Part shown: in pieces, positions 23,971 to 36,254 of the stretch | How positions within the stretch are numbered: the stretch's first letter is position 1 | Layout: each line of letters begins with the position of its first letter | Source: Paraescarpia echinospica | Taxonomy: Eukaryota > Annelida > Polychaeta > Sabellida > Siboglinidae | Length of the DNA stretch: 64,000 bases | Reading direction: 5' to 3' | Assembly: GCA_020002185.1 (NCBI GenBank) | Contig: CM034531.1 | Coordinates: 47,868,319 to 47,932,318, forward strand | Notes under the pieces: model-generated | What the model saw: the letters and a program-made list of their open reading frames with translations, nothing else | Told to the model about the DNA's origin: nothing | Databases searched by the model: none | Program-made: the position numbers and the translations under genes

Positions 23971-24435
23971 ACTCAGGTAGTAAGTTTATAAATAAGCTAC
24001 TCGGTAGGTTAAGTTTTAATTCTCATTTGCTATGAAAACACAGCACTAGATCTCCGATGTCTGTCGAAATTCGCACGCAAGGATGGGAAAAGGCGTAAGT
24101 TATTGATCTTCGCATGGTACGCAATTTCAATAAGAATAAGGATAAACAAGCTGATGCATTCATTCACGCCGTAAATGTGTTAAACATACCATATTTAATA
24201 CGCTGCAATATAATTCAATGCAGGATTTAGGAACTGTGCAACAACTTGCACATCGCCATAGTGATATGCATTACTACCAAAGTTTTGATTTCTTTTATTT
24301 ATTCTGAAATATTTGAATAACTAAATGCAATTTTTGATAATTCACTTGTCAGTAGGTTTAATTGAATATTACAATAGATAAATTCAATGAACATGTATTG
24401 AGAAGCGTGTGGTCTCTTCCTTGTTCATTATTTAG

Positions 24436-24655
24436 GACGATCGCTGTCTTGGTCACAATGGTGTGCGTCGGTATCGTCGCAGCCAACTACATGACAAAAT
24501 ACGAGTTCTGTATTATGCAGTGCGAAAATCTGTTCAACCTCTGCATTAGAGCACAATGCCCGGACAGTCCAGGACCTGTACTTGTTCCCCAGAAATGTCA
24601 CGACGAACGAGCCAATTGCATTGAATACTGTCAACAGTACAAAGACGTCGATTAA
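24436..24655 (+). CDS. Secreted cysteine-rich peptide, family member A (3' exon)
   Basis: Unrecognised small protein. After an ATTATTTAG acceptor the exon codes for a hydrophobic stretch (TIAVLVTMVCVGIVAA, the rest of a signal peptide whose Met must be in an upstream exon). The mature part runs from YMTKYEFC to QQYKDVD and a TAA stop. Cysteines follow C-x3-C-x6-C-x4-C-x12-C-x6-C-x3-C, with a proline-rich middle (CPDSPGPVLVPQKC). The same spacing occurs at 36.0, 48.9 and (last five Cys) 38.4 kb. The mirror arrangement of the outer cysteines suggests a two-helix hairpin tied by disulphides; this is inference. Seven cysteines leave one unpaired. Function unknown. Confidence 0.7.
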
Positions 24656-25254
24656 TACGCATTGCAGGCATGTTTCCGTCGAACCGGTGCATTTGTTCAA
24701 GTGAAATAAGCTCACACCAGCTCGAGTTGTGTACTCGTTTGATCGTGACTGCATTACGATAACACATAGGAAACGAGAATGATGCTTTGGGCAATATAAC
24801 ATTAATATGTCGTTATTGTTTGAGGTAGTTATCCCTGCGTACAAATATGCGTAACTGAAACGTTGAACATTGTTGTTGTTGTTCGAATCTCACAAATCAT
24901 ACATGCTGTAAGGGATTGTTTTATTCCAATTGTATTCTACCCGAATACGCATCTATTAATAATATATATATATACCATTGTATACTACAGAATGCTGGAA
25001 TATCTTAAGGAGTGAAATTGAGTGCATCGTCGATAACAAGAAAGAAACACTTATCGAAAGAAGCCATTGGAAACATTAAGTACAAACACCTTATATGGAA
25101 GTCATATAGACGCACTGGAAATGATGTAGACTACAACAACATCCACCCCTGACCGTATGACTCCTGTTGTGTTGGCCAGTACTCAACCAAATGACCAAGA
25201 AGAGCTCGTAATAACAACATGACAGCAAGATTTTTTTTTATATTTTCGGAGCAA

Positions 25255-25377
25255 ACATAAATTTCAGGATAAGGTCGGTCCTCTAGAAAATAATGCTGGA
25301 CATATAATATCAGAGGGATTCTTAATGGCAGAAGACCTGATTGAGTACGTTAATTCGGTGTTTACCGGGAAGATATT
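25255..25377 (+). mobile_element. CR1-like LINE, RT fragment (split copy, part 1)
   Basis: Codes for a GHIISEGFLMAEDLIEYVNSV-like stretch matching the fragment at the window start. Homology stops abruptly at GATATT and resumes at 25953, so the copy is interrupted by an insertion. Confidence 0.75.
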
Positions 25378-25952
25378 GATTGATTGATTGGTTGTTTATT
25401 TCCGAGTGGAAAATGCTTACAAAGAGAACTACACGCAATATACAATGCAAAAACATTTACACATGGAAATGGGGGAAGATAGAAGTGTTGTACTTATTAA
25501 TCACTTCCCCCAACATGTCCATAACTTGTACAAGTATATTAAACACAACATTGATAACAACATGGAAGTATATTTTTATAAAAGTCTCATTCATTTTTTT
25601 CAGTTACATTTATATATATATATATACACACATATATATATATACCTATATATATATATACATATATACATACATACACATATATATACATACATATACA
25701 CACATACATACATATACGTATATTCAACACTTCCGTTTTACTTTTGTGCATGGTAATTATTAATAAACAAGTGCTTAAGTCTTGTTTTTAGTATTTTAAC
25801 TGTATCTGAACTAGTTATTTTTTATCATAGGAGTTCCATAATTTAACCCCATATACCGATATACACATATATTTCAAAGTTGTGCGAGCATACACGTGTT
25901 TCATTTTTTACTTTGACGTGTCAAATGCATTGAATCATGGTTATTGGCATAT
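25378..25952 (-). mobile_element. LINE 3' end inserted in CR1 copy, with (CAAT)n tail
   Basis: On the minus strand the translation contains HLTRQSK and GVKLWNSYDKK followed by a QDLSTCL stretch, the C-terminal end of a LINE reverse transcriptase. A 3'UTR follows and ends in CCAATCAATCAATCAA, a LINE-type tail. A long TA/TACA microsatellite (25610-25720) lies inside. It interrupts the CR1 copy between GATATT and ATTAGTTCACTGCC. Confidence 0.7.
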
Positions 25953-26085
25953 TAGTTCACTGCCATCGGAGACTAAATTCAAGGGGGTGGAATCAAACTA
26001 TTTAGGACAATTAATTGTAACCCCGGATATGGTAGCTAAGAAAATAAGGGCAATGAAGGATAATAAATACCCTCGAGTGGATGAG
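25953..26085 (+). mobile_element. CR1-like LINE, RT fragment (split copy, part 2)
   Basis: Codes for SSLPSETKFKGVESNYLG, LIVTPDMVAKKIRAMKDNK and VDEI, continuing part 1. Homology stops in the VDGI block, where a second LINE is inserted. Confidence 0.85.
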
Positions 26086-27302
26086 ATTCTACGCAACGTA
26101 TCCAAACACCACCTGGCTACCAAACTTCACCATTACGAAGTGCGAGGGAAGATGTTGGACTGGGTCAAAAGCTTCCTGAGCAGCCGCACCCAGGAAGTCA
26201 TTCTGGAAGGCAAAAGATCATCGTCGGCTGCAGTGACCTCAGGCGTCCCACAGGGTTCAGTCCTTGGACCAATCCTCTTCCTTTGCTACATAAATGACCT
26301 ACCAGACCAAGTGTCCTCTACTGTACGCCTATTTGCCGATGACTGTCTCCTGTACCGAAACATCAACTCACGAGATGATGCAGATAAACTACAAGATGAC
26401 ATTATACAAGCTACAGATGTGGGAAAAAACTGGCTGATGGAGTTTAATCCGGACAAGTGCGAAGTTATCCGAATTACCAACAGAAGGAAGAAGAGAATTG
26501 TCAGTGATTACTCTATCCACGGACAACAATTGAAGGACGTCAATGGAGCCAAGTACCTTGGAGTAACCATCGACAGGACATTAACATGGAGCGAACACAT
26601 CAACAACGTGACAAAGAAGGCTAACAACACCAGAGCTTTCCTACAGCGGAACATCAGCAGATGCCCACAAGCCATCAAAGCAGTATGCTATCAGACGTTC
26701 GTTAGACCCATCGTGGAATATGCGTCGACAGCATGGAATCCATCCACAGAGAAGAACATCAAGGCCGTGGAAGATGTACAACGACAAGCTGCTCGCTTCG
26801 ACGCAGCAGTGTGACAACCATGATCGAAAGTCTGAAATGGGAGACCCTTGCGAGTAGGCGGGCTAATGCTCTACCGCATCAGAAACAAGTTAGTGGACAT
26901 AACAACGACTTCACTCACCGCCGCTTCAACTCGTACCAGAGGCAACGCATATCGCTACTTCCAGACATTCACCCGCATCGACGCATACAAGCACTCATTC
27001 TTTCCAAGCACCATCAAATCATGGAACAAATGCACACAACAGCTAGTTAGCAAACAATCACTGGACTCATTTAGACACCATCTCCTCTCGCCTGCCTAAA
27101 GTAATATACGCCCACAAAGACAAAGCTATAGGCACCCCGACTATAGGGTCTTCTGATCTGTCGAAACGTCACAAAATAAGCAATAGACCCAAACCAACGC
27201 TACACCACCCGCTACTTGCGACGGCCCACCCAAGCTCGACAATACTCTAGCCACATACATGTGGCTGATACGGAGTTCTGAGCTGTATATAAGAAGAAGA
27301 AG
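26086..27302 (+). mobile_element. Jockey-like LINE, 5'-truncated, inserted in CR1 copy
   Basis: Codes for the palm and thumb of a reverse transcriptase: HHLATKLHHYEVRGKMLDWV, SGVPQGSVLGPILF, LFADDCLLYR (catalytic FADD), NPDKCEVIRITN, KYLGVTIDRTLTWSEHI and QAARF. After a frameshift near 26805 it continues with IESLKWETL and ends with FFPSTIKSWN and SLDSFRHHLLSPA. The 3'UTR terminates in CTGTATATAAGAAGAAGAAG. The CR1 sequence resumes at once with AAACTACTATTGG. About six target bases (CCGCCC compared with the copy at 1-590) are missing at the junction. Confidence 0.88.
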
Positions 27303-28565
27303 AAACTACTATTGGAAATTGTAAAACAAATTAGCATACAGCTTGCAACAGTTTTCAACTTGTCATTAAAAGAGGGAGTGGTTCCTTTAGAATGGCAAGA
27401 AGCAAACATTATACCGTTATTTAAAAAAAAAGGTTCGAGAAACAAGTCAGAGAACTACAGACCAGTGAGTATAATATCGGTGATTTGCAAATTATTAGAA
27501 ACACTAATTAAAGATCACATGGTGGATTTTCTTGTTAAACATAACTTGATAGACCAACATGTGTTTTTAAAAGCGAGGTCATACTTAAAAAATTGTTATG
27601 TTTTTTGGAAGACATCACTAAGTGGGTAGACGAGGGATCACAAGTAAATATTATCTACTTAGATTTTCAGAAAGCTTTCGACAAAGTGCCACATCAAAGA
27701 TTGCTGCTTAAACTAAAAACAACGGGTACTAGTTGGTGGGGAGGCTTGAAACTGGAAATTGGTTTTGAGTGATGTACCACAGGGATCAGTACTGGGACCT
27801 ATATTATTCTTAATATATATAAACGATTTGGACGATGATATAACAAATAAAGTGTTGAAATTTGTACTAAGTACTACTGTAAACGACAAGGACTTAGGGT
27901 TAACAATTAGTGCCGATATTAACGTTTCAGAGCAGTACGGAATTGCAGCTTCAAGGGGAAATAAAATCGTTGGATTAATTAGGTGAAATATAGCGTTAAA
28001 GGAAAAATAACTGATAATACTGCTATATAAAACAATACGTAGCCCACATTTAGAATACTGTATACAAGCGTGGAGGCCATATCGCAAGAAATACATAGAT
28101 ATGCTGGAAAGAGTACAGAGGAGAGATTAAATTATAGCAAAACTGAGGGATCATAGTTACGAAATACGCCTAAAAGATTGTGGTTTAACAACACCAGGGA
28201 CCAGGAGATTGAGAGGAGATCAGATAGAAGTGTTTAAAATATTGAATGGTTATGAAAATATTTGTTGATAGGAATATTTTTTTTCAGTTAAGAACGATAG
28301 AAGGACTATAGGACATGAAGTTACATTAGTAAAGAAGCAATGTAGACTAGATATAAGACAGTTATCGTTTTCACAAAACGCTGTAAATGATTGGAACAGA
28401 GTATCTGCTGATTGTGTTGGTGTTAGTAGCGTGAATATGATTAAAAATAAAATTGACACGTACCTCAGAAGGGCGGGATGCACGTAGATAAAAAGGGTTG
28501 GACTCTTGATAAGCCAAAAGGCTTCCTTGTATGCAATTATTATGAAATAAACACAATTATTGTCG
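27303..28565 (+). mobile_element. CR1-like LINE, RT and 3' end (split copy, part 3)
   Basis: Resumes at LLLEIVKQI and goes through PLEWQEANIIPLF, NYRPVSIISVICKLLE, DFQKAFDKVPHQRLL and VPQGSVLGPILFLIYINDL. An internal deletion removes the FADD catalytic block after KVLKF. The thumb (PHLEYCIQAW, GLTTPGTRRLRGDQIEVF) and tail (LIKNKIDTYLRRAGCT stop) follow. The 3'UTR carries the GGACTCTTGATAAGCC hairpin motif shared with the copies at 36.3 and 42.2 kb. It has many frameshifts. Confidence 0.88.
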
Positions 28566-29640
28566 ATGTTATGTTTGACTGGTGCTTACTACATTCCTTA
28601 GGAGTGGTTTCATAACTTTGCAAAGACTAAAAAAATATTATGCGTTTAGCATTGCTTTAAACCACCTCTACCCACACCCCGATGCCCAACAATTCGCGGC
28701 GTGGGACGTGCAATTTTTATGATCCAAAATGGCTATTAGCGTAAATGTGCATTAATTAGCACATTTCACTCGCTATGTGGCGCCACTATATCAATGCTTT
28801 CCCCCGCGATTCACGGTGACGTCCAAACACCCCCTAAGTATTGTCTGTGAATTGTGGGGCTTTGTGAACTTATGCCACCATAATAACGTCTCAAACTGGC
28901 AACAGAAAAAATTGTATTTACTGTTATGCTAAACATGCAGATTAACATCGAGTGTGGGAACTATGTTTCATCCGACATATCCAAACGATCCCAGGCATCG
29001 TCACTAATAGTCATACATCATATATTTGTGTTTGGTCTTATGGGCAACGTAGGGCCTATGTTTGGACCAGCGTATTTGCAGGTTTGTTTAATGTGAGCAG
29101 AAACAACGAAGCCGCGGAAAAAAGTCAAGTGCGTGCGCAGCATCCGGTTAATGTAAACATTATATCCGAAGTACCATGTAAGCTTACAGGTGCATTTCTT
29201 CACACTACTTGAACAATAAGAATGGATGGGTAAACACTCATCTATGTTGATATAAATCGCCTGTTCGTTATTTTTAATCCATGCGTACACCGTCTAGTAT
29301 ATCTCAACAGGCGTGACCTAATAATGTCCCGCAACCAGAGGAACGGAACCAAGTACAAATTGAAAACTTTAAATTCAACACCAACAAGCAACCGGTTAGC
29401 ACGTTAGTAAACACATTTGACATGCTGAGATCACGCATGCATGTCATTCATTATAAACAGTTTAAATTGAAACATTGTTTTGGATGTAGAGTGTCTTTAA
29501 CCGGATTTTCTTAAATGTCATGGTCTTGTGGGTGCAGGAGACATTCCTTTCGTGGCTTCTTGCAGTTTGAACAAGATGTTTCGTGTCATAGGATACGCCT
29601 TTGATTTTAAATAGCACAGTTGACCTCTCCATCGTGTGAC
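28566..29640. other. No gene seen
   Basis: No recognisable coding, RNA or repeat signal. Confidence 0.35.
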
Positions 29641-29644
29641 CTCA

Positions 29645-29790
29645 TAGGCGGATCCCAAGAGGGGGGCTGGGAGGCACGTGCCCCCTAAACCTTAGGAATT
29701 TTGCATTGACCGTTTATAATTGGCCAACGGGACCGTGTCCCCCATAGACCCTTTGAAATGTGCCGCCGTTCAGGTTATAATGCTAAAATT
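29645..29790 (-). repeat. Truncated relative of the 16.9-kb MITE
   Basis: Starts ATAGGCGGATCC and contains GGGACCGTGTCCCCCATAGA and CCGTTCAGGTTATAA, matching the inside of 16932-17171 in reverse orientation. The opposite end is missing. Confidence 0.6.
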
Positions 29791-29809
29791 ATGGCGACGC
29801 GGCTGCGAA

Positions 29810-30010
29810 ACACTTTGAGCAGTCCTCCCCCCGTCTTCCCGATGTAACCATTTCAGCCGAGATAGGAGACGGCGTGAGACAGCGAGAGAAAGGTGAAATT
29901 GCGGCCGCGTAGCGACTACAATTTTTCAGCACCACCCCCACCCACCGTCTTCCGATGTCACCAGTCCAGCTGAGACAGCGGCTCAGTTACGGCGGGGCGC
30001 GGCAGAGACC
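29810..30010 (+). repeat. Two diverged 105-bp units (same family as 12.4-13.7 kb)
   Basis: Contains CCCCCGTCTTCCCGATGTAA, CAGCCGAGATAGG, then a second CCGTCTTCCGATGTCACCAG with GCTGAGACAGCGG, plus AATTTTTCAGCACC. These are the conserved words of the large array at 12.4-13.7 kb. Confidence 0.75.
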
Positions 30011-30075
30011 AAAGTTCTACTACACTATTTGATTCGACCGCCAGTGCAAGACCACATTAAAGATTCGTCCGCCAA

Positions 30076-30475
30076 TACCCACCGAAAGAATGCCCTTGAC
30101 AATACCGTTTTGGTGTGATGTGTGAATTTTTTTCGAGCCCCTTGACATGTCACATGAATACTGAATGTACTACTGCATTAGATTGTTCACGAGGTAGCAA
30201 TAAATATACGCTAGTCGCTCGCGTATTCGCACAGTGGCTATTTTGCAGCACACACCAATATTTCAAAATCCGTCACCAGATTGGGGCGAAATTGAGGGGT
30301 GTCAGGTTTGGGTGGATTTTTCGACTTTGGAGTTTTCAACAGCACTTGTGTCAATGGAGGGTAAATATGCTGTGAAATTTTCAAGAAAATCGTTTGAGAA
30401 ATTTGCCAGAAAATTAAGGAAACGTTATAATTTAAGCCGCTTATGTAAAATGTTAATGTGGTCTTACCCCAAATT
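30076..30475 (+). mobile_element. MITE-like element, copy 1
   Basis: Direct homologue of 32430-32853: CCCTTGACAATACCGTTTTG near the left, GTCGCTCGCGTATTCGCACA in the middle and GTGGTCTTACCCCA at the right end. The left inverted repeat is eroded. Confidence 0.7.
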
Positions 30476-32429
30476 AGAAATGCGGCCCGTTTTATCACGA
30501 AAACCGCCAAAATGTGATTTGAGCGACGGGTGATGGTTTTTCGGCTGCATTTGGAAGCAGATGTAGACCAGAATACAGTGCAGCTATTGCATGCTGTTAG
30601 TGTTACATCTAAAAGAGGTTTTAAAAATCATTAGTAAGCCAGTTATTAGGTGATATGCATGGAAAATAAAGTGATAATTTAGGTGGTGTGAAGGTTAAAA
30701 ACTACATTTCAAGCATGTTCTATGATACTGAGTACCACCAAAATTTGTGTAAAAAGTGCATATGTGTCAGGGCGTGGAGTTTCTTTTAAATCTGCATCAG
30801 GGGCGACAATATTGACATATTTCCAGTAATTTCCAGTAAGATGAATTTCGCCTCAATTACATCATTTATATTTTTGTGAGCGACAACTATAAATGCGTGC
30901 TTCTTAACTCCAATACTAACGTGAGTGTTTCTCTTGGCACTTGCATATATCATACTTCAATCGCACAATAAGCAATAATGGGCAAGCAGGCAACATTTTG
31001 AAGCAGGTTGTCCACACACTTCTACCAATCAGGCATCTAGCACCTGTTTTTTACAGTAACATCCATACACTAACTGAGACAACAAGAACAATTAAGAATC
31101 TGCATAAATATACCCCGAATGTGACTGAGAATATCATAGCAGTGTGTGACTCCAAGTATGATCCGAATTTTAGCCATACAAATTAAAACTGGTCACCTAA
31201 CAGAAGTGCCATATGTTGAAATTGTGTACATGGACTGGCATGCTATCATTGTTGACGGTCATGCACTTTTCAGCTGTAATATAACCGAATTATACCGAAG
31301 TTTGCAGAAGGCAAGGCAGCTTAAGCTAATTGTAGGCTTACGTCAACTAGTCTGACAAGAAGCTGTTTTTATCACTGGTATTTTGTACGTTATATCCGTA
31401 TATTTAACATCGGAAATGTTTTTAGTACCCTTGTAAGAATTTGGTGATGTTTGAATAAAATATGATTAGGACAATGGACTCGTTGATAAACGTGGAGAGA
31501 TACTGGGTGCCACAACTGTCAGCAACCTTTATGTCGTGTCTTGGATGTCCCTGTCAAACGTTTGTTTCTTTCTGAAATTATAAATTTTGCCAGCTATACC
31601 TCTTGTTTCCAATAATGTGTGTACATCAGCGAAATATATAGTGGCCGAGTGATTGACGTGTGACGATGTTTGGACACTCTGTATCAAACAGAGATCTGCG
31701 CCTGTGTAAAAGTATGGTTATTTTAAGGGGGGTTAGGACGACAATTTGTGTGACGCAAGATATACGTTCTACTGGGCATCCCATTTTTGGTTTCATAATG
31801 TACTAAGTATATACCTCAATTTATACCCTGCGTTTTAGCGCGTTATCTACAATATAATTGTAGTTACCACCAAGAGACGCCTCTGTGCCTTTCAATATTG
31901 TGAATATTGTTGAAATGCCTGGCTTGTGCTTTTGATACATACTGGTGTCGTATACGAATGACACACAGTTCATGATTGCATCATATTATTTAGCATAGTT
32001 TGTGGGCATTACGTTATAAAAAAATTCGTGAAGATGTGCAACTTGCATGTCCAATAAAATGCTGTTTAAATTAATGATTTTGTGTATTTTGTACCAAAAA
32101 TTAAACATTTTATAAAAAATGACAACGAATATATTTCTTTAATATTCTATACATTTTACTCCCATGTCGTTAAGACACTGTGTCATCCTGTATGTTTTGC
32201 TCAGTACCATTTGTGGCAGGCAAACGTCGTATGTGGTATAAGGTACCGAATAAGCATGTTTAAACCAACTCAAGGCGCTGTTTAGCTTGGAGATGTGCAC
32301 AGTTTGATGACGCATATTTTAATTGTTATTGAGACAATGTAAATTTCCCTTTGTGGTTAATCTAGTTATATGTATAGCTTGATATAAATCTAACTTTCGT
32401 GAAGATTTGCAAGATTCCGGATATCTATT
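30476..32429. other. No gene seen between two MITE copies
   Basis: Short open frames at 30941-31186 and 31146-31355 match no family I know. No repeat recognised. Confidence 0.35.
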
Positions 32430-32853
32430 TGGGGTAAGACCACCGAAAGAGTGCCCTTGACAATACCGTTTTGGTGTGATGTGTGAACTCGAGCACTTTG
32501 ACATGACACATGTTAGTCCAGTGAATATTAAATGTACTACTGCATTAGATTGTTCACGGGGTAACAATAAATATACGCTAGTCGCTCGCGTGTTCGCACA
32601 GTGGCTATTTTGCAGCACGCACCAATATTTCAAAATCCGTCACCAGATTGGGGAAAATTTGAGGGGTTCAGGTTTGGGTGGATTTTTCTGAAAAATGAGG
32701 TAGGAGAATTTCACGAGTTTTCCACAGCACTTGTGTCAATGGAGGGTAAATATGCTGTGAAAATTTCAAGAAAATCGTAAGACAAATTTGGCAGGAAATT
32801 AAGGAAACGTTATAATGGCCGCCTATGTAAAATTTTAATGTGGTCTTACCCCA
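32430..32853 (+). mobile_element. MITE-like element, copy 2, with 14-bp terminal inverted repeats
   Basis: A 424-bp element starting TGGGGTAAGACCAC (32430-32443) and ending GTGGTCTTACCCCA (32840-32853), a perfect inverted pair. No obvious target duplication and no transposase. The superfamily cannot be named from this alone. Confidence 0.75.
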
Positions 32854-35394
32854 GGTTTTGTGCCCCCCCAAACTCGCCTTCTGGATCCACCACTGGACCT
32901 GCTGCTTAGCAAAAGGTCCGTGAAGCCATCAAAATGGATGCCGAACACGTAAAGCGTTCTTCCCTTCCGTTGTATATGTTGTTGAAATTCTTGCCCCAAA
33001 TTGTTTTCTTTGTGACAAAAACGTATGGCCAATTTTTGTTAAAGTGACGACTGTATTCAGGAATGTTTGATGTATGAGAGATGTCATGAAAAAATAGTAG
33101 TGTAATGTCATGTCTAGGTAAACTGGTTGCGGAATGGCTCCACCTCTATGCATATTATCTTAATTTGTATTGGATATTGGATATATTGATACAATTCTCG
33201 TACCATGTGAATTCTATATCATAGTTTAATAATGTTGGTATGTTATTGTTCATACCCATAATGAAATATTTTGTATTGTGATATTTAGGTAGACGGGGCA
33301 ATGTCTGAAGACCTCTAGTGGCCCACATTTGTTTGTAAATATGTTAAGCTTTCATGTTTCAATCAGGGTATTTGGTTGGCTATGAATGTCAGAAATAAAT
33401 CCTGGTCATTTTCATTCTATCTGGTGTTGTGGTGGTGCCTTGTGTAAACAACTGTTTTCAACATTGTTGGCAAATGCAAAGCTTGACGGGGGTCACGCTT
33501 TTAAAGGGGAACTTAAACACAGCTGTTGTTTACTATATATTTCAATATATATAATCTATGTAAACATTAATGTGCGACTAAATCTGCAAGATAGAGCACT
33601 GCGTAACGTCATCTTTGTTATATGCGAGTTGGTTTGAGTTGCTCCTATCGAATCAATGTTAAGTTTCGATTTTTTTTATTTACTTCATTAATTGACATTT
33701 CTACACGAAAACAAAAATATGGTGCCCTATTGTACATGATAAACGTTGTGTAGGTCAACAAATTATTTGTATGCGTGTTAAAATAAAAAAAGTTAAATTA
33801 AATTAAACCGATTTATAACCAATGAAAGCATTCAAAGGCCCCACTTCTCGGTCGTCATTAATATTCATGAAGCAATGACACCGTAAATTCGCACGCGCTC
33901 CGTCGTGCTACGTTGCCAGCCAACTTATGCTAATGTTATTTCTATACAACTATTGTGCCATAGAATTAATATTTTACAAAACTATAAACATTATTATTCA
34001 TAAAATTGTATTTCAAATTATCAGAAAAATAAAGTGTTCAATGATTAACAAATACATATTAAAGACCAAAATATAGCACATAGAATATTGTTTGCATATT
34101 AATTTATTACGTGGCTGAAACCATTAAGTTGACATATTCGGTTAATAATAAGTAAATACAAGTAATGTACAACGATCTGGTACTGACTGCTTGCGCGACA
34201 AAACACACATGACCTATTGCTGTAACCATTGCGCATGCGTTCAACTATTTTACCAAACAATATTACTGTAAACGGTAACGAAAAAGGCTGTGAACAATGA
34301 TCTCTGTTATATTAGAATGTCAGCAATAGGTCAGTCAATAGTAGACAATAACTTCAGCTTACAACATACTTCTACATAGAACTAGTACATGGACAAATCC
34401 AGCTTTGTTTGTTGTTATATCCTGATATGAAGCATTGAAGGCACAAGATAAGGCACCTGCCCTATCCATTGAAAATATTTCGAACTGAACAGTTGGTAAC
34501 ATGCAACAAGTTGAGACTTAGATTCTGATGTTTAGCCTAGAACATTTCATTTGTAAATCATGTATATAATTAAATTGTTGGCCAAAAAATCAACTTTATG
34601 GCGACAGTACCAACGATTGCGATTGACCCACTATAGAACGTTGGTAGTCTTTGATATGTTTCAGTGCCGATAAAATCTCTCGCCTTCACTGCTTGAGCCG
34701 GAAATTGACATATTGTTCCGTAGTGCAATGTAAACATTAGAAGAACTGGTAGTCAACTTATTGTCATGAAGAAAGGATATCTTCTCAGTACCTGTCTTAA
34801 AGTCGCCATATTTTGTGGCATACGACTCGTTACACAATAAATAATGACCACTCCTTTACTTATGTAATAACACCTCCATAATAATGTGTCTTAAGGGCCT
34901 ACGTCACGATTATTCCCAGCTTGCACAACTCATTGGCCCAATGAAGTAACAACGAAACTTGTACAGTGATTATCATTGGCCAAATCATATTTACTAGCTG
35001 AGTTTCGCGAATATTCAGTCTACAAAAATAAGCTCGGCTATTTTGGTGGGCAATAGGCACGTGCCTATTGTGCCTACTGGTTAATCCGCCACTGCGTTAA
35101 CGTACTTTTAGGCTTTGCTTACTTGTGCGATCGCCGTTAACAGCTGTAATGTCAGTGCGAGTCAGTTTTCTCCCAACTGCAAGGTTTTGGTTTATCGGTT
35201 TTATCACAGTTCATATGTGTAATGACGTCGAGCGCGTGCGGACTTTTCACTTTGCGCCGACTGTAGTGCTACCTGGCGGATATGAAGTTGCCGACATTGC
35301 ACACAGGTCGGTGCAATTCAACGTTTCAAGTAGCTGAGGAGGTGCTATGTGAAATAACAACGATCAATTCAAATAATCCTGAATATACAGATAC
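32854..35394. other. No gene seen
   Basis: AT-rich. CTTCTGGATCCACCACTGG at 32877-32896 and GGCACGTGCCTATTGTGCC at about 35060 are end-like words of small repeats. No coding signal. Confidence 0.35.
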
Positions 35395-35476
35395 TTGTGC
35401 GTGAGCGTATGTGTGTGCATGCGTGTGTGCCTGTGTGCTGTGCATGTATGTTTATGTATGTGTGTACGTGTGTGGT

Positions 35477-35528
<52 letters not shown>

Positions 35529-35610
35529 TGTGTGTGTGTTTGTGTGTGTGCGTGCGTGCGTGCATGCGGGGCTGGGGTTGGGGTGGGGGTGGGGGTGGTG
35601 GTGCGTGTGT
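35395..35610 (+). repeat. (GT)n-rich and G-rich microsatellite
   Basis: Imperfect GT run to about 35560 followed by GGGGTTGGGGTGGGGGTGGG, a potential G-quadruplex. Confidence 0.9.
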
Positions 35611-35953
35611 GCCTCAAATCAGGCAGTGGGATGATTGTTGTTGCTGACCAAGATTTATAATTTATTTTTATTTTACATTAACTGACTTTATAAGAAGCTG
35701 TGACACAATAATTTTATTCGAGACACAATTACATAACAGTTGGCATAGTGTATTGTAACAATTTGTTGTTACATGTTTATAAATAATGATTAATTAATTA
35801 TTTATTATAATAATATATACATGGTTGATGTAGTTGTGTAATTATGACGTACGTTGTAATACATAGTTTAGACAACAATACAACTACAACACTGCCTTTC
35901 TGGCGTATCGAAATCGATATTATCAATTCCGTTCTTAGCCACATTTAGTATTG

Positions 35954-36199
35954 CTATTTCTGTATATAGTTGTACTCTTTGTAAAGCTGGCAATCTTCCG
36001 CACACTTGTATCGCTTGTCCATGCATTTCTTAGGGACAGGAAGTGGCCATTTTCGACCACGACAGTTGCTCTTAATGCAGTCGTTGAGCCAGTAGTCACA
36101 TATCATCATGCAGTATTCGTACATACTGTATTGTTTGTCAGGAACAGGTGAGACGTCGGCGATGCACACAGTCGTAACCAAAAGACCAAACATGGCAAG
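35954..36199 (-). CDS. Secreted cysteine-rich peptide, family member B (3' exon)
   Basis: The exon follows a CGTTTACAG acceptor and codes for LAMFGLLVTTVCIA (end of a signal peptide), a spacer SPVPDKQYSMYEY and the cysteine domain ending QLYKEYNYIQK and stop. Cysteine spacing is C-x3-C-x6-C-x4-C-x12-C-x6-C-x3-C, identical to member A, with the PLPVPKKC middle. Identity outside the cysteines is low, so the paralogues are old or fast-evolving. The start codon exon was not found; the 3' end of a CR1 LINE lies directly upstream in what would be the intron. Function unknown. Confidence 0.7.
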   Translation of the reverse strand, partial: LAMFGLLVTTVCIADVSPVPDKQYSMYEYCMMICDYWLNDCIKSNCRGRKWPLPVPKKCMDKRYKCAEDCQLYKEYNYIQK

Positions 36200-36254
36200 C
36201 TGTAAACGATACAAGGACACAGACTGAACATAACAGTTAAAAAGTTCCGCCGTA

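Noticed and set aside
31146..31355. 69-aa frame ending KLIVGLRQLV
   Set aside because: Not recognised, no splice or start context, typical length of a chance frame.
35369..35660. Cysteine-rich looking frames
   Set aside because: GT-repeat translation; no signal peptide or family spacing.
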